A DNA stretch of 64,000 nt, taken from the NCBI RefSeq assembly GCF_009766065.1, contig NZ_LMUE01000003.1, positions 416,809-480,808 of the forward strand, written 5' to 3'. Under the pieces are notes generated by a model. It worked only from the letters and a program-made list of their open reading frames with translations. It was not told the DNA's origin and ran no database searches. Made by a program: the position numbers and the translations under genes. The stretch's first letter is position 1; the number at the start of each line of letters is the position of its first letter. The stretch is from Dyella sp. S184 (GTDB lineage: Bacteria > Pseudomonadota > Gammaproteobacteria > Xanthomonadales > Rhodanobacteraceae). This document shows, piece after piece, positions 1 through 7,284 of the stretch.

Positions 1-577
1 GCGCCAGTGACAGCGAATGCCGCGTACCACGCTCGCGCCCGACGAAGCCGTGCGAGTTCGCATACACCGACAGGCCCTGCCCGGCCTGCACGCCGGCACC
101 ATCGGAGTTGCTGATACCGGCATGCGCGCGGCCGGCATCCTCGATCTCGATGCCCAGCTCGATCGCACGCGTGGTGTCGATGTCCCATGGATGCCACAGG
201 TCGAGATCGGGAAAGGATGTCGCCATGCGAGCAGCGTCGGCCAGACCCGCTGCCGGATCGGCCTCGGTATAGCGCGCGATCGCGCAGGCCTGGTCCAGCG
301 TGGCCTGGATCGAATCCGGATGCAGGTCGGCGGTGCTGGCCGAACCCTTGCGTTGTCCGAAGTACACGGTGAGGCCGAAACCACGGTCACGCGTGTGCTC
401 GACCGTCTCCACTTCGCCCATCCGCACGTTGACGCTCAGCCCGGTGTCGATGCTGGCGGCCACCTCGGCCTGGCTGGCACCGGCGGCGCGGGCGCGGCGG
501 ATCACGTCCTCGGCGAGCTCGGCCAGTCGGTCGAGTTCCTGAAGGCTGCGATCCTGGCTGATGACAACTTCGCTCAC
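1..577 (-). CDS. pmbA: Metalloprotease PmbA/TldE, N-terminal part (cut by window edge)
   Basis: The minus-strand frame beginning with GTG at 577 stays open to the left edge, giving about 192 codons. It reads as the N-terminal domain of PmbA/TldE: an early stretch on induction of the active form (VRMGEVETVEHTRDRGFG), followed by a TVYFGQRKGSAS-type segment. PmbA pairs with TldD to form a cytoplasmic protease that acts on unfolded or modified peptides. tldD lies at 4500-5939 on the same strand, and darP and pmbA are neighbours in many gammaproteobacteria. The zinc-free catalytic half lies outside the window. The GTG start is chosen because homologues begin just upstream of the VIRRAR-like helix; no earlier ATG fits. 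Confidence 0.85.
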   Translation of the reverse strand, partial: MSEVVISQDRSLQELDRLAELAEDVIRRARAAGASQAEVAASIDTGLSVNVRMGEVETVEHTRDRGFGLTVYFGQRKGSASTADLHPDSIQATLDQACAIARYTEADPAAGLADAARMATSFPDLDLWHPWDIDTTRAIELGIEIEDAGRAHAGISNSDGAGVQAGQGLSVYANSHGFVGRERGTRHSLSLA

Positions 578-682
578 GTTGGGCTTTCCTGGGGGTTAGA
601 CGGGTAGAATAAGCGGTTCGCGACCGCTGGACCTTCGAAATGGGGCCGCGGCGACGAAATGCAAAGAGCTGCGGAGAACGCC

Positions 683-922
683 ATGCAACTGACCGCCGGC
701 ATCTATCGCCACTACAAGGGCCAGCGCTACCGTGTGCTGGGTACCGCCCATCACAGCGAAACCCTGGAGCCGCTGGTGGTCTATCAGGCGCTCTACGGCG
801 ATCACGGCCTGTGGGTACGCCCGGCAGCAATGTTCAGCGAAACCATCGAACTGGATGGCGAGCCGATCGCCCGTTTCGCGCTCGAACAGGCCGAAACGGC
901 CAATGACGACGACCACACCTGA
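683..922 (+). CDS. DUF1653 family small protein
   Basis: A 79-residue protein whose core (GIYRHYKGQRYRVLG, then LEPLVVYQALYG and WVRPAAMFSE) matches the DUF1653 family, a small beta-rich domain of unknown function common in proteobacteria. The ATG at 683 is preferred over the upstream in-frame ATG at 659 because a GGAG-type ribosome binding site sits just before it and the family normally starts with the GxYRHYKG motif. It is transcribed toward darP, 29 bases upstream of that gene, and is divergent from pmbA. Function is not known; the call is to family level only. Confidence 0.85.
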   Translation: MQLTAGIYRHYKGQRYRVLGTAHHSETLEPLVVYQALYGDHGLWVRPAAMFSETIELDGEPIARFALEQAETANDDDHT

Positions 923-951
923 TCCACGATCCATCTTCTGGAATTGAAACC

Positions 952-1509
952 GTGAGCCCGAGCCGCAGCCGCAATCAGTACGAACTCGATGATGAAGAGG
1001 ATTACGGCCCCAGCCGTACCCAGCAGCGCCGCGACGCACTCGCCGTGCTGGTATTGGCGCAGCAACTGGTCGATCTGCAACCGAGCCGACTGGCCAAGCT
1101 CGCGCTGCCGGACGACGTGCGCCACGAGATCGATGTCACCCGCCGCACCCCTTCCCACGGCGCGAAGAAACGCCAACTCGCCTTCCTCGCCAAGGTCATG
1201 CGCCGCTACGGTGACGATGACTTCGCCGCCGTGCGCGCCGAACTCGGCGAGAACCGCGAGAAGCAGCGCCAGGAAAACGCCGCGATGCATCGCCTCGAAG
1301 CGATGCGCGATCGTTTGATCGCCGAGGACGAGGGCGCGTTGTCTGAATTGATCGCCGAGCATCCGCAGGTCGATCGGCAACATCTGCGGTCGTTGGTGCG
1401 GCAGGCGCGCATCGAGAAAGACGTTCCGAACAAGCCGCCGAGGGCGTATCGGGAGATTTTTCAGTTGTTGAAGGATCTGGCGAAGCCGGACGATTCGGCC
1501 GAGGCCTGA
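952..1509 (+). CDS. darP: DarP/YjgA family ribosome-associated protein (DUF615)
   Basis: A 185-residue, highly charged helical protein of the YjgA/DUF615 family, which in E. coli associates with late 50S intermediates and was renamed DarP (dual-action ribosomal maturation protein). Typical family elements are seen: the PSRSRNQYELDDEEDYGPSRTQQRR start, a LAKLALPDDVRHEID segment and a C-terminal LRSLVRQARIEK helix. The start is GTG at 952, with no better ATG. It neighbours pmbA in many gammaproteobacteria, as here. Downstream the core gene order is interrupted by the repeat-flanked tcmP cassette before tldD resumes. Confidence 0.93.
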   Translation: MSPSRSRNQYELDDEEDYGPSRTQQRRDALAVLVLAQQLVDLQPSRLAKLALPDDVRHEIDVTRRTPSHGAKKRQLAFLAKVMRRYGDDDFAAVRAELGENREKQRQENAAMHRLEAMRDRLIAEDEGALSELIAEHPQVDRQHLRSLVRQARIEKDVPNKPPRAYREIFQLLKDLAKPDDSAEA

Positions 1510-1575
1510 GTGATCCGCGGCACCTTGCGCGGTGCGCTTACTCGCTCCAGCGAAGACTATAGACCCTTCCAGAGT

Positions 1576-1767
1576 CGTCATTCCGGCGTAGGCAGGAATC
1601 GCTTCTGCTTTAGCTCATCATTCCGGCGAACGCCGGAATCGCCTCTAGTTTAGCTCGTCATTCCGGCGAAGGCCGGAATCGCCTCTGCTTTAGCTCGTCA
1701 TTCCGGCGAAGGCCGGAATCGCCCCTGCTTTAGCTCGTCATTCCGGCGAAGGCCAGAATCGCCTCTG
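1576..1767. repeat. Tandem array, five copies of a 40-bp palindromic repeat
   Basis: Units begin at 1576, 1616, 1656, 1696 and 1736, giving an exact 40-bp period. Each carries the palindrome TTCCGGCGAAGGCCGGAA with small variations, followed by a short linker (CGCCTCTGCTTTAGCT). The core resembles the dispersed REP-like elements common in Xanthomonadales genomes. An inverted relative with a 37-bp period lies at 4377-4480, on the other side of the tcmP cassette. There are no unique spacers, so this is not CRISPR. Together with the element at 1790-1931 it fills the gene-free stretch between darP and the cassette. Confidence 0.9.
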
Positions 1768-1789
1768 CACTTTGGAGCTTTACAGCCAA

Positions 1790-1931
1790 GAGCTTTCGCC
1801 CTCCTTCGGAGGCCGAGTTACTTTCTCTTTGCGTGGCCAAAGAGAAAGCTAACCAAAGAGAAAGGCCACCCCGCTTGGCGCTTGCCGCACAGGGGCCCCG
1901 GTAGAGCAGCGGGCCATCGTGGCCCGCACTC
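1790..1931. repeat. Left copy of inverted dispersed repeat flanking the tcmP cassette
   Basis: This stretch holds GAGCTTTCG, a TTACTTTCTCTTTGCGTGGC segment with its near-inverse, CCACCCCGCTTGGCGCTTGCC, a GCACAGGGGCCCCGG segment and a GCGGGCCATCGTGGCCCGC hairpin. The same blocks occur in reverse-complement order at 4067-4335. No transposase or recombinase is encoded within or beside it. Confidence 0.85.
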
Positions 1932-1996
1932 TTCAGAAGAGCCAGAGCACAAACAGAACACCGTCAGCTCCCGGATTACGATCCTTGACTCGCATA

Positions 1997-2737
1997 TCAG
2001 CCGTAGGCGGGCATTCCATCCCAGGTGCGGCCATCCATTATTCGGCCATTTGCCTTCTTGGAGTGATGCTCCCCGTTCGCATTGAATGCACCCCACTGCT
2101 TGAAAAAGAACTGCACACTCTGCTCTTCGCACTGCCTTTGCACATTACGTACCCAAGCTTCCTTCATAGGGCGCGCTCCCGCTCCTGATTCGCCGCCAAC
2201 AATCACCCAGTGGATGTCCGTGAGATCTAATTCGCCTACGTCCTCAAGCAAAGGCTCAACACTTAGGAATCGGATGGCCGCAGGAACTTGGCGTAGAAAA
2301 TCGATGCGCGGAACGCCATGGCGTTTGTTCTCAACGGAGACACCTAGCCAAATATGTTTCGGAATCCGCCTTTCAAATGCATAGTCGAGCAATCGCTCAG
2401 CTCGCTTCGTGAGGACTTGAAAAGTGTGCTGTGGGCATCGGCACATGACGTCGAAGACACGATCTATGAACGATTCCGGTATTTGCGTATGAAAAAGATC
2501 ACTCATCGAGTTGACGAAATACACGGTCGGCTTTGATCGCTTAAGAGGCTCGTCTAAACGGTTAGGCAAGGTTCGAACTTTGCGGAAGCCCTGCTCGTAA
2601 CCCGGAGTACCCATAGCTTGAAGACGTCGCGCCATCGTCTCCGCGTAACAATGTTTACAACCCGCGCTGAGCTTGGTGCAGCCAACAACAGGATTCCAAG
2701 TGCTTTCGGTCCATTCGATCCGCGACTTCGTCGTCAT
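1997..2737 (-). CDS. Phage Gp37/Gp68 family protein (DUF5131), three-Cys radical-SAM-like
   Basis: A 246-residue protein of the phage Gp37/Gp68 (DUF5131) family. It begins with an IEWTESTWNPVVGC motif and carries three cysteines at residues 20, 27 and 30 (C-x6-C-x2-C), the arrangement that gives the family its three-Cys-motif name and recalls radical-SAM iron-sulfur ligation. Further family motifs are VNSMSDLFH, LTKRAERL, WLGVSVENK, FLSVEPLLED and WVIVGGESGAGARPM, the last near residue 180. It starts inside the stop of tcmP (ATGA overlap), so the two are translationally coupled. GC content is far below the flanking genes. The reaction catalysed is unknown to me; a redox or radical chemistry role is inferred only from the cysteine pattern. 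Confidence 0.9.
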   Translation of the reverse strand: MTTKSRIEWTESTWNPVVGCTKLSAGCKHCYAETMARRLQAMGTPGYEQGFRKVRTLPNRLDEPLKRSKPTVYFVNSMSDLFHTQIPESFIDRVFDVMCRCPQHTFQVLTKRAERLLDYAFERRIPKHIWLGVSVENKRHGVPRIDFLRQVPAAIRFLSVEPLLEDVGELDLTDIHWVIVGGESGAGARPMKEAWVRNVQRQCEEQSVQFFFKQWGAFNANGEHHSKKANGRIMDGRTWDGMPAYG

Positions 2738-3903
2738 ACTAGCCTCTTCAATCGCTCGGTCTTGTCAAAATTCACACCGTTTTTAGAACGCGCTCGCTTC
2801 ATGTCGAGATTCACGATCACGCCCTGCTTTTGTAAGTTCAAAAGCCCTCGTTGCAATTCTCCGATGAAGCAATTGTTGCGCTCTATCATTTCAGCCATCT
2901 CAGGCTGACCAATGCACATCTCACATCCTGCGACCGGCAAGAGTTCCAACCAAGGCTGCTCAAGCGCTTCTTGTCCAGCCTCTGAAGGAGCGTCCTGATC
3001 TGAGAATAGGTCACCATTCCCCGTCTTCTTCTCTCTGCGTTGCTGTATTACACAAAACCTCACGGATTGTTGTGTTTCGTGTGCTTTCTCGCTTGCCTCA
3101 GCGAACTTGATGACTCCCAAGTCATGATGGGTAACGTGAACCAGAAAATATTTGGAAGTAGTCGAGCCTGGATATTGAACTGGAAAACTGACGCTTCTGG
3201 TTCGCTCCGCACCACTTGCAACCGAAGATTCAACCAACCTTTTACGATACAGATTCAACAACCAGCACTCCCTATCCGGATCTCCCGCTAAAGGAGCCTC
3301 CGCCAGTCCTTCACCAAAAATTTCCTTCAGGTTGCTCAGTTGAGCCGCCTCATGCTGGTGTCCCACGGCCATGGATAGAAATTTCCACATGTAGTTGATC
3401 AGCACTTCGACGCGGCGCTTTTTCAACAACGGTGCTAATGCCGATGGCGAAATGATCCCCTTCCAGCCCAGCGGATCAATCAACACAAACGCAAAATCTG
3501 AACCGATGAAATCAGCAATTCGAGTCACGCAATTTTGAAAGTCATCATGCCATGCACTGATATTGAATTCGGGACCTTTCTCATTTGCAACGAAGACTTC
3601 CAGCTTCGCAAATGCAGCCGGGCTCTTCTCGATAAAAAGTGCATCAAAGCGAACTCGTTTATGCAGTTTTTCCTCAAGCTGTTCTTGGCAGGCTCGCATG
3701 ATGCGAACCGCTTGCCCGAATGACGTATCTCGGTAGTCATCCGTCGCAGACTCCCACGGTCCTGCGAAGGCATCGACATACACGATACGCGGACAGTGTT
3801 GCCCCAGAATCATGACGAAGCGTTGGAGATAAGCCGAGAGCAGCTGATGTTTTACGAACCCTTGCTCTCGGCCAGCATACGGTACGAGATCACTTTGCTT
3901 CAT
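2734..3903 (-). CDS. tcmP: Three-Cys-motif partner protein TcmP, methyltransferase-like
   Basis: A 389-residue protein matching the TcmP family, found as the obligate neighbour of three-Cys-motif Gp37/Gp68 proteins. The N-terminal half looks like a Rossmann-type methyltransferase: YVDAFAGPW at residues 42-50 in the position of motif I, FIEKSP at 90-95 as the acidic strand-2 end, and LIDPLGWKG at 141-149 in the position of motif IV. The C-terminal half has the family YPGSTTSKYFLVH segment and an extra CEMC pair at 327-330. A good AAGGAG site precedes the ATG at 3903. Two 60-base lines counted by hand within the two-gene cassette were 38-43% GC, against over 60% around it, which suggests horizontal acquisition. 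Substrate unknown. Confidence 0.88.
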   Translation of the reverse strand: MKQSDLVPYAGREQGFVKHQLLSAYLQRFVMILGQHCPRIVYVDAFAGPWESATDDYRDTSFGQAVRIMRACQEQLEEKLHKRVRFDALFIEKSPAAFAKLEVFVANEKGPEFNISAWHDDFQNCVTRIADFIGSDFAFVLIDPLGWKGIISPSALAPLLKKRRVEVLINYMWKFLSMAVGHQHEAAQLSNLKEIFGEGLAEAPLAGDPDRECWLLNLYRKRLVESSVASGAERTRSVSFPVQYPGSTTSKYFLVHVTHHDLGVIKFAEASEKAHETQQSVRFCVIQQRREKKTGNGDLFSDQDAPSEAGQEALEQPWLELLPVAGCEMCIGQPEMAEMIERNNCFIGELQRGLLNLQKQGVIVNLDMKRARSKNGVNFDKTERLKRLV

Positions 3904-4041
3904 TCGCCCACTCCTTGCGAATCAGAAGAACTGGTCAAACAGCGACGCACGCAGGCCCTAACTGCGTCGTATCCGACCATTGAGGTCAGCCCTTAGCCTA
4001 CAGTCGATGTTATCTCACAAGCATTCCGTGACCTTCTCTCT

Positions 4042-4062
4042 CGCAACCGCGAAGCGGTTGCG
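4042..4062. other. Perfect 9-bp stem hairpin upstream of tcmP
   Basis: CGCAACCGC, a GAA loop and GCGGTTGCG form a perfect stem-loop about 140 bases upstream of tcmP. It has no T tract on either side. It may be part of the repeat block that follows or a transcript-end structure. The rest of 3904-4066 shows no gene. Confidence 0.5.
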
Positions 4063-4066
4063 TACC

Positions 4067-4335
4067 GAGTGCGGGCCAGGATGGCCCGCTGCTCTACCCG
4101 GGGCCCCTGTGCGGCGGTGAGACGGGGACGACAGGCCGCGAAGCGGGAGTCGACAGGGAGGTCGACTCCTTTTCGTCAGGACAGGAGTCCTGTCGAAAAG
4201 CCCGGCGCCGGCTCACGGACTTGCCGGGCATGGATGCCCGGCAAGCGCCAAGCGGGGTGGCCTTCTCTTTTGGTTACTTTTCTCTTGGCCACGCAAGAGA
4301 AAAGTGACTCGGCTGCCGCAGGCAGACGAAAGCTC
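4067..4335. repeat. Right copy of inverted dispersed repeat flanking the tcmP cassette
   Basis: Reading the minus strand from 4335 gives the same ordered blocks as 1790-1931: GAGCTTTCG, a TCACTTTTCTCTTGCGTGGC segment, GGCCACCCCGCTTGGCGCTTGCC, GCACAGGGGCCCCGGG, and GCGGGCCATCCTGGCCCGC. This copy is about 125 bp longer because a block at roughly 4118-4245 holds three further hairpins (GGAGTCGAC with GTCGACTCC; a CGACAGGACTCCTGTCCTG palindrome; and GCCGGGCATGGATGCCCGGC). Confidence 0.85.
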
Positions 4336-4376
4336 CTCGCTCTAGATACCAGAGCGTAGAAGAGCAAATGCGATTC

Positions 4377-4480
4377 CGGCCTTCGCCGGAATGACGACTG
4401 GTGGGGGCTGATGCGGCCTTCGCCGGAATGACGACTGGTGGGGGCTGATGCGGCCTTCGCCGGAGTGACGACTGGGAGGG
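4377..4480. repeat. Tandem array, three copies of a 37-bp palindromic repeat
   Basis: Units start at 4377, 4414 and 4451 with an exact 37-bp period. Each contains CGGCCTTCGCCGGAATGACG, the reverse complement of the core of the array at 1576-1767, joined by a different linker (ACTGGTGGGGGCTGATG). It lies directly before the tldD stop codon and completes the mirror-image arrangement around the tcmP cassette. Confidence 0.88.
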
Positions 4481-4499
4481 TCGAAACAAATACCCGGAC

Positions 4500-5939
4500 T
4501 TATGACGCCGTGCCGCCCACCGTCATCGAATCGATCTTCAGCGTCGGCTGACCCACGCCCACCGGCACACTCTGCCCATCCTTGCCGCAAACACCCACGC
4601 CCTCATCCAGCGCCAGATCGTTGCCGATCATCGAGACACGATTGAGCACTTCCGGTCCGGAGCCAATCAACGTAGCTCCCTTCACCGGCCGCGTAATCCG
4701 ACCGTCCTCGATCAGATACGCCTCGCTGGCCGAGAAAGTGAACTTGCCATTGGTGATGTCGACCTGGCCACCGCCGAAGTTGGGCGCATACAAACCCTTC
4801 TTGACCGAGCGGATGATCTCCTGCGGATCGTGTGATCCTGCCAGCATGTAGGTGTTGGTCATGCGCGGCATAGGCAGCGACGTGAATGATTCGCGCCGGC
4901 CGTTGCCGGTGGGCGCCATGCCCATCAGGCGCGCGTTGAGCTTGTCCTGCATGTAGCCCTTGAGGATGCCATCCTCGATCAGCGTGGTGCACTCGGTGGG
5001 CGTGCCCTCGTCGTCGATGCTGAGCGAGCCACGACGACCCGGCAACGTGCCGTCATCGACGATGGTGACGCCCTTGGCAGCGACGCGCTGGCCGATGCGG
5101 CCGGAAAACGCGGAGCTGCCCTTGCGGTTGAAGTCGCCTTCCAGGCCGTGGCCAATCGCCTCATGCAGCAGCACGCCGGGCCAGCCCGGGCCGAGTACCA
5201 CGGTCATGCTGCCGGCGGGTGCATCGACGGCGTCGAGGTTTACCAGTGCCTGGCGCACTGCCTCGTCGGCGAACGCCAGCGCGCGGCCATTCTCGATCAG
5301 CTCGCGATAACCGTAGCGACCGCCGCCGCCGGAATTGCCCTGCTCGCGCCGGCCATTCTGTTCGGCGATCACCTGCACGCTGAGCCGCACCAGCGGGCGC
5401 ACGTCGGCGGCAAGCGTGCCGTCGGAGGCGGCGATCAGGATCGTGTCGATGGTGGCGGCCAAGCTCACGATCACCTGCTTCACGCGCGGGTCGCGCGAGC
5501 GCGCATATGCATCGACCTCACGCAGCAGCGCGATCTTGTCCGGGTTCGGCAGGCTCTCGACCGGGTCGATCGCCGGATACAGCTGGCGCGCGCCGTTCAG
5601 GGCCAGCGGCTTGCCGGCACCGTTGCCATCATGCGCGATCGCGCGCGCGGCTTTCGAGGCTTCCAGCAGCTGCGGCAGCACGATCTCGTCGGAATAGGCG
5701 AAGCCGGTCTTCTCGCCGCTGATCGCGCGCACGCCCACACCCTGCTCGATCGAATGGCTGCCATCCTTGACGATGCCCTCCTCCAGCAACCACGACTCGC
5801 TGCGTGAATGCTGGAAGTAGAGATCCGCGGCGTCGATCGACGGCCCCATCAGTTGGGTGAACACGCGGTCGAGGTCGCCGGTGGCGATGCCACCCGGGGT
5901 GAGCAACTTGCTCTGCGCTAGTGCGATCAGGGAATCCAT
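4500..5939 (-). CDS. tldD: Metalloprotease TldD
   Basis: A 479-residue TldD protein, the catalytic subunit of the TldD/PmbA(TldE) zinc protease that cleaves unfolded or modified peptides in the cytoplasm, including antitoxin CcdA and some ribosomally made antibiotics in E. coli. The zinc site [11 protein letters not shown] is at residues 259-269 (HExxxH at 259-264), with the usual [16 protein letters not shown] segment after it. Length fits E. coli TldD (481). Its N-terminal LLTPGG and [25 protein letters not shown] segments are typical. In E. coli tldD follows yhdP; here a fatty-acid-hydroxylase gene on the opposite strand separates them, and the partner pmbA lies beyond the tcmP cassette. 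Confidence 0.97.
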   Translation of the reverse strand: MDSLIALAQSKLLTPGGIATGDLDRVFTQLMGPSIDAADLYFQHSRSESWLLEEGIVKDGSHSIEQGVGVRAISGEKTGFAYSDEIVLPQLLEASKAARAIAHDGNGAGKPLALNGARQLYPAIDPVESLPNPDKIALLREVDAYARSRDPRVKQVIVSLAATIDTILIAASDGTLAADVRPLVRLSVQVIAEQNGRREQGNSGGGGRYGYRELIENGRALAFADEAVRQALVNLDAVDAPAGSMTVVLGPGWPGVLLHEAIGHGLEGDFNRKGSSAFSGRIGQRVAAKGVTIVDDGTLPGRRGSLSIDDEGTPTECTTLIEDGILKGYMQDKLNARLMGMAPTGNGRRESFTSLPMPRMTNTYMLAGSHDPQEIIRSVKKGLYAPNFGGGQVDITNGKFTFSASEAYLIEDGRITRPVKGATLIGSGPEVLNRVSMIGNDLALDEGVGVCGKDGQSVPVGVGQPTLKIDSMTVGGTAS

Positions 5940-6073
5940 GGAGTTTCGTTCGTCTACGGTCGATCTGGAACTATCCCATATGGGGCTACCGCCGGCTGCT
6001 TTAAAGCGTTGGCAAGGATGTGTGAGCTACCATGCATGGCAGCACAAGCCGGCGTCGAAGGGGAAGTCACAGC

Positions 6074-7273
6074 ATGAGCGAACAATCCAGGCACGGGGCG
6101 GCCCGCGAGGCCATCGGTCGTGCGGTGAAGGCGCCGGTCGCGGAAACCCGCGCGTTGCTGCATGACGACGGCGAAATGAAGCCGGGGCTGGGCTGGATAA
6201 GCAGCACGATAGCGCTGTCACTGGGTTTCCTGTGCCTGCTGGCGGTACTGGCGTTCCACTTTCCGCAATACCTGACCACACCGGACCTGCGCCACAAGTA
6301 TTCGGTCGACGTGCTGCGCCAAGTGTTGCTGGTTGGACTGCTGGTCGCCGGCGGCATCTCGCTGGGCAATCTCGTGCTCAACCGCCAGCGCAACCTCAAT
6401 ATCGTGGCGTTCCTGCTGGTGTTCGCGGCGGTCGCGCTGGGAGGCTCGCGCGTGCCGGTGGGCAACTTCCCCGATCACACACCGTATATCGGGCTGGACT
6501 GGTTCATCCTCGACCTGCTCGGCTCCACGCTGATCTTCGTGGTGATCGAGAAGCTGTTTCCGCTGTACAAGGGGCAAGCGATCTTCCGCAAGGAATGGCA
6601 GACCGACCTGAAGCATTTCGCGGTGAACCACTTCATCGTCGGCCTCGCGCTGCTGACGGTGAACTTCCTGCTGCACCACCTGTTCGGCTGGCTGGTCAGC
6701 AGCCACTTCCAGCAGACCGTGCGTGACATCCCGTTCCTGCCGCAGCTGCTCTTATGCGTGCTGGTCGCTGACATGGCGCAGTACTGGACGCACCGCGCGT
6801 ATCACGAGGTGCCGTTCCTGTGGCGCTTCCATTCCGTGCATCACAGCGTGAAGACGATGGACTGGCTGGCCGGCTCGCGCCAGCACATGCTGGAGCTGAT
6901 CTTCACCCGTGTCTGCGTGCTGGCGCCGCTGTACATCCTCGGTTTCAGCGAGGCGGCGATGAACGGTTACATCCTGATCGTCGGCTTCCAGGCGGTGTTC
7001 AACCACGCCAACGTGCATTTGCCCTGGGGACCGCTGCGCTACGTGCTGGTGACGCCGGATTTCCACCACTGGCACCATGCCTCCGATGACGAGGCAATCG
7101 ACAAGAATTACGCCGCGCACTATGCGTTTCTCGATTACCTGTTCGGCACCGCCGTGAAATCGAAGAAAACCTTTCCGGAACGCTACGGCGTGGTCGGCGA
7201 CTACATGCCGGATGGCTTCATCAAGCAGCAGATGTTTCCGTTCCGGCGGCGCCGTTCAACCACGGAATCCTGA
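6074..7273 (+). CDS. Sterol desaturase / fatty acid hydroxylase family membrane protein
   Basis: A 399-residue polytopic inner-membrane protein of the fatty acid hydroxylase superfamily. The di-iron histidine clusters are present: HRAYH at 240-244, HSVHH at 253-257 and HHWHH at 331-335, with hydrophobic helices at about 43-62, 84-101, 108-122, 142-160, 187-204, 222-235 and 280-310. Such enzymes insert oxygen into, or desaturate, lipid chains using O2. The exact lipid cannot be told. The ATG at 6074 is chosen over 6032 because AAGGGGA lies about ten bases before it. It sits alone on the plus strand between tldD (divergent) and yhdP (convergent, 11 bases apart). Confidence 0.88.
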   Translation: MSEQSRHGAAREAIGRAVKAPVAETRALLHDDGEMKPGLGWISSTIALSLGFLCLLAVLAFHFPQYLTTPDLRHKYSVDVLRQVLLVGLLVAGGISLGNLVLNRQRNLNIVAFLLVFAAVALGGSRVPVGNFPDHTPYIGLDWFILDLLGSTLIFVVIEKLFPLYKGQAIFRKEWQTDLKHFAVNHFIVGLALLTVNFLLHHLFGWLVSSHFQQTVRDIPFLPQLLLCVLVADMAQYWTHRAYHEVPFLWRFHSVHHSVKTMDWLAGSRQHMLELIFTRVCVLAPLYILGFSEAAMNGYILIVGFQAVFNHANVHLPWGPLRYVLVTPDFHHWHHASDDEAIDKNYAAHYAFLDYLFGTAVKSKKTFPERYGVVGDYMPDGFIKQQMFPFRRRRSTTES

Positions 7274-7284
7274 GCCTAGCTCCC

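Noticed and set aside
1576-1767. Regularly spaced repeats resembling a CRISPR array
   Set aside because: The units are contiguous near-identical 40-mers with no unique spacers, and no cas gene is nearby.
1790-4335. A classic transposon bounded by terminal inverted repeats
   Set aside because: The blocks are inverted, but no transposase or integrase is present and no target duplication was seen at the outer edges.
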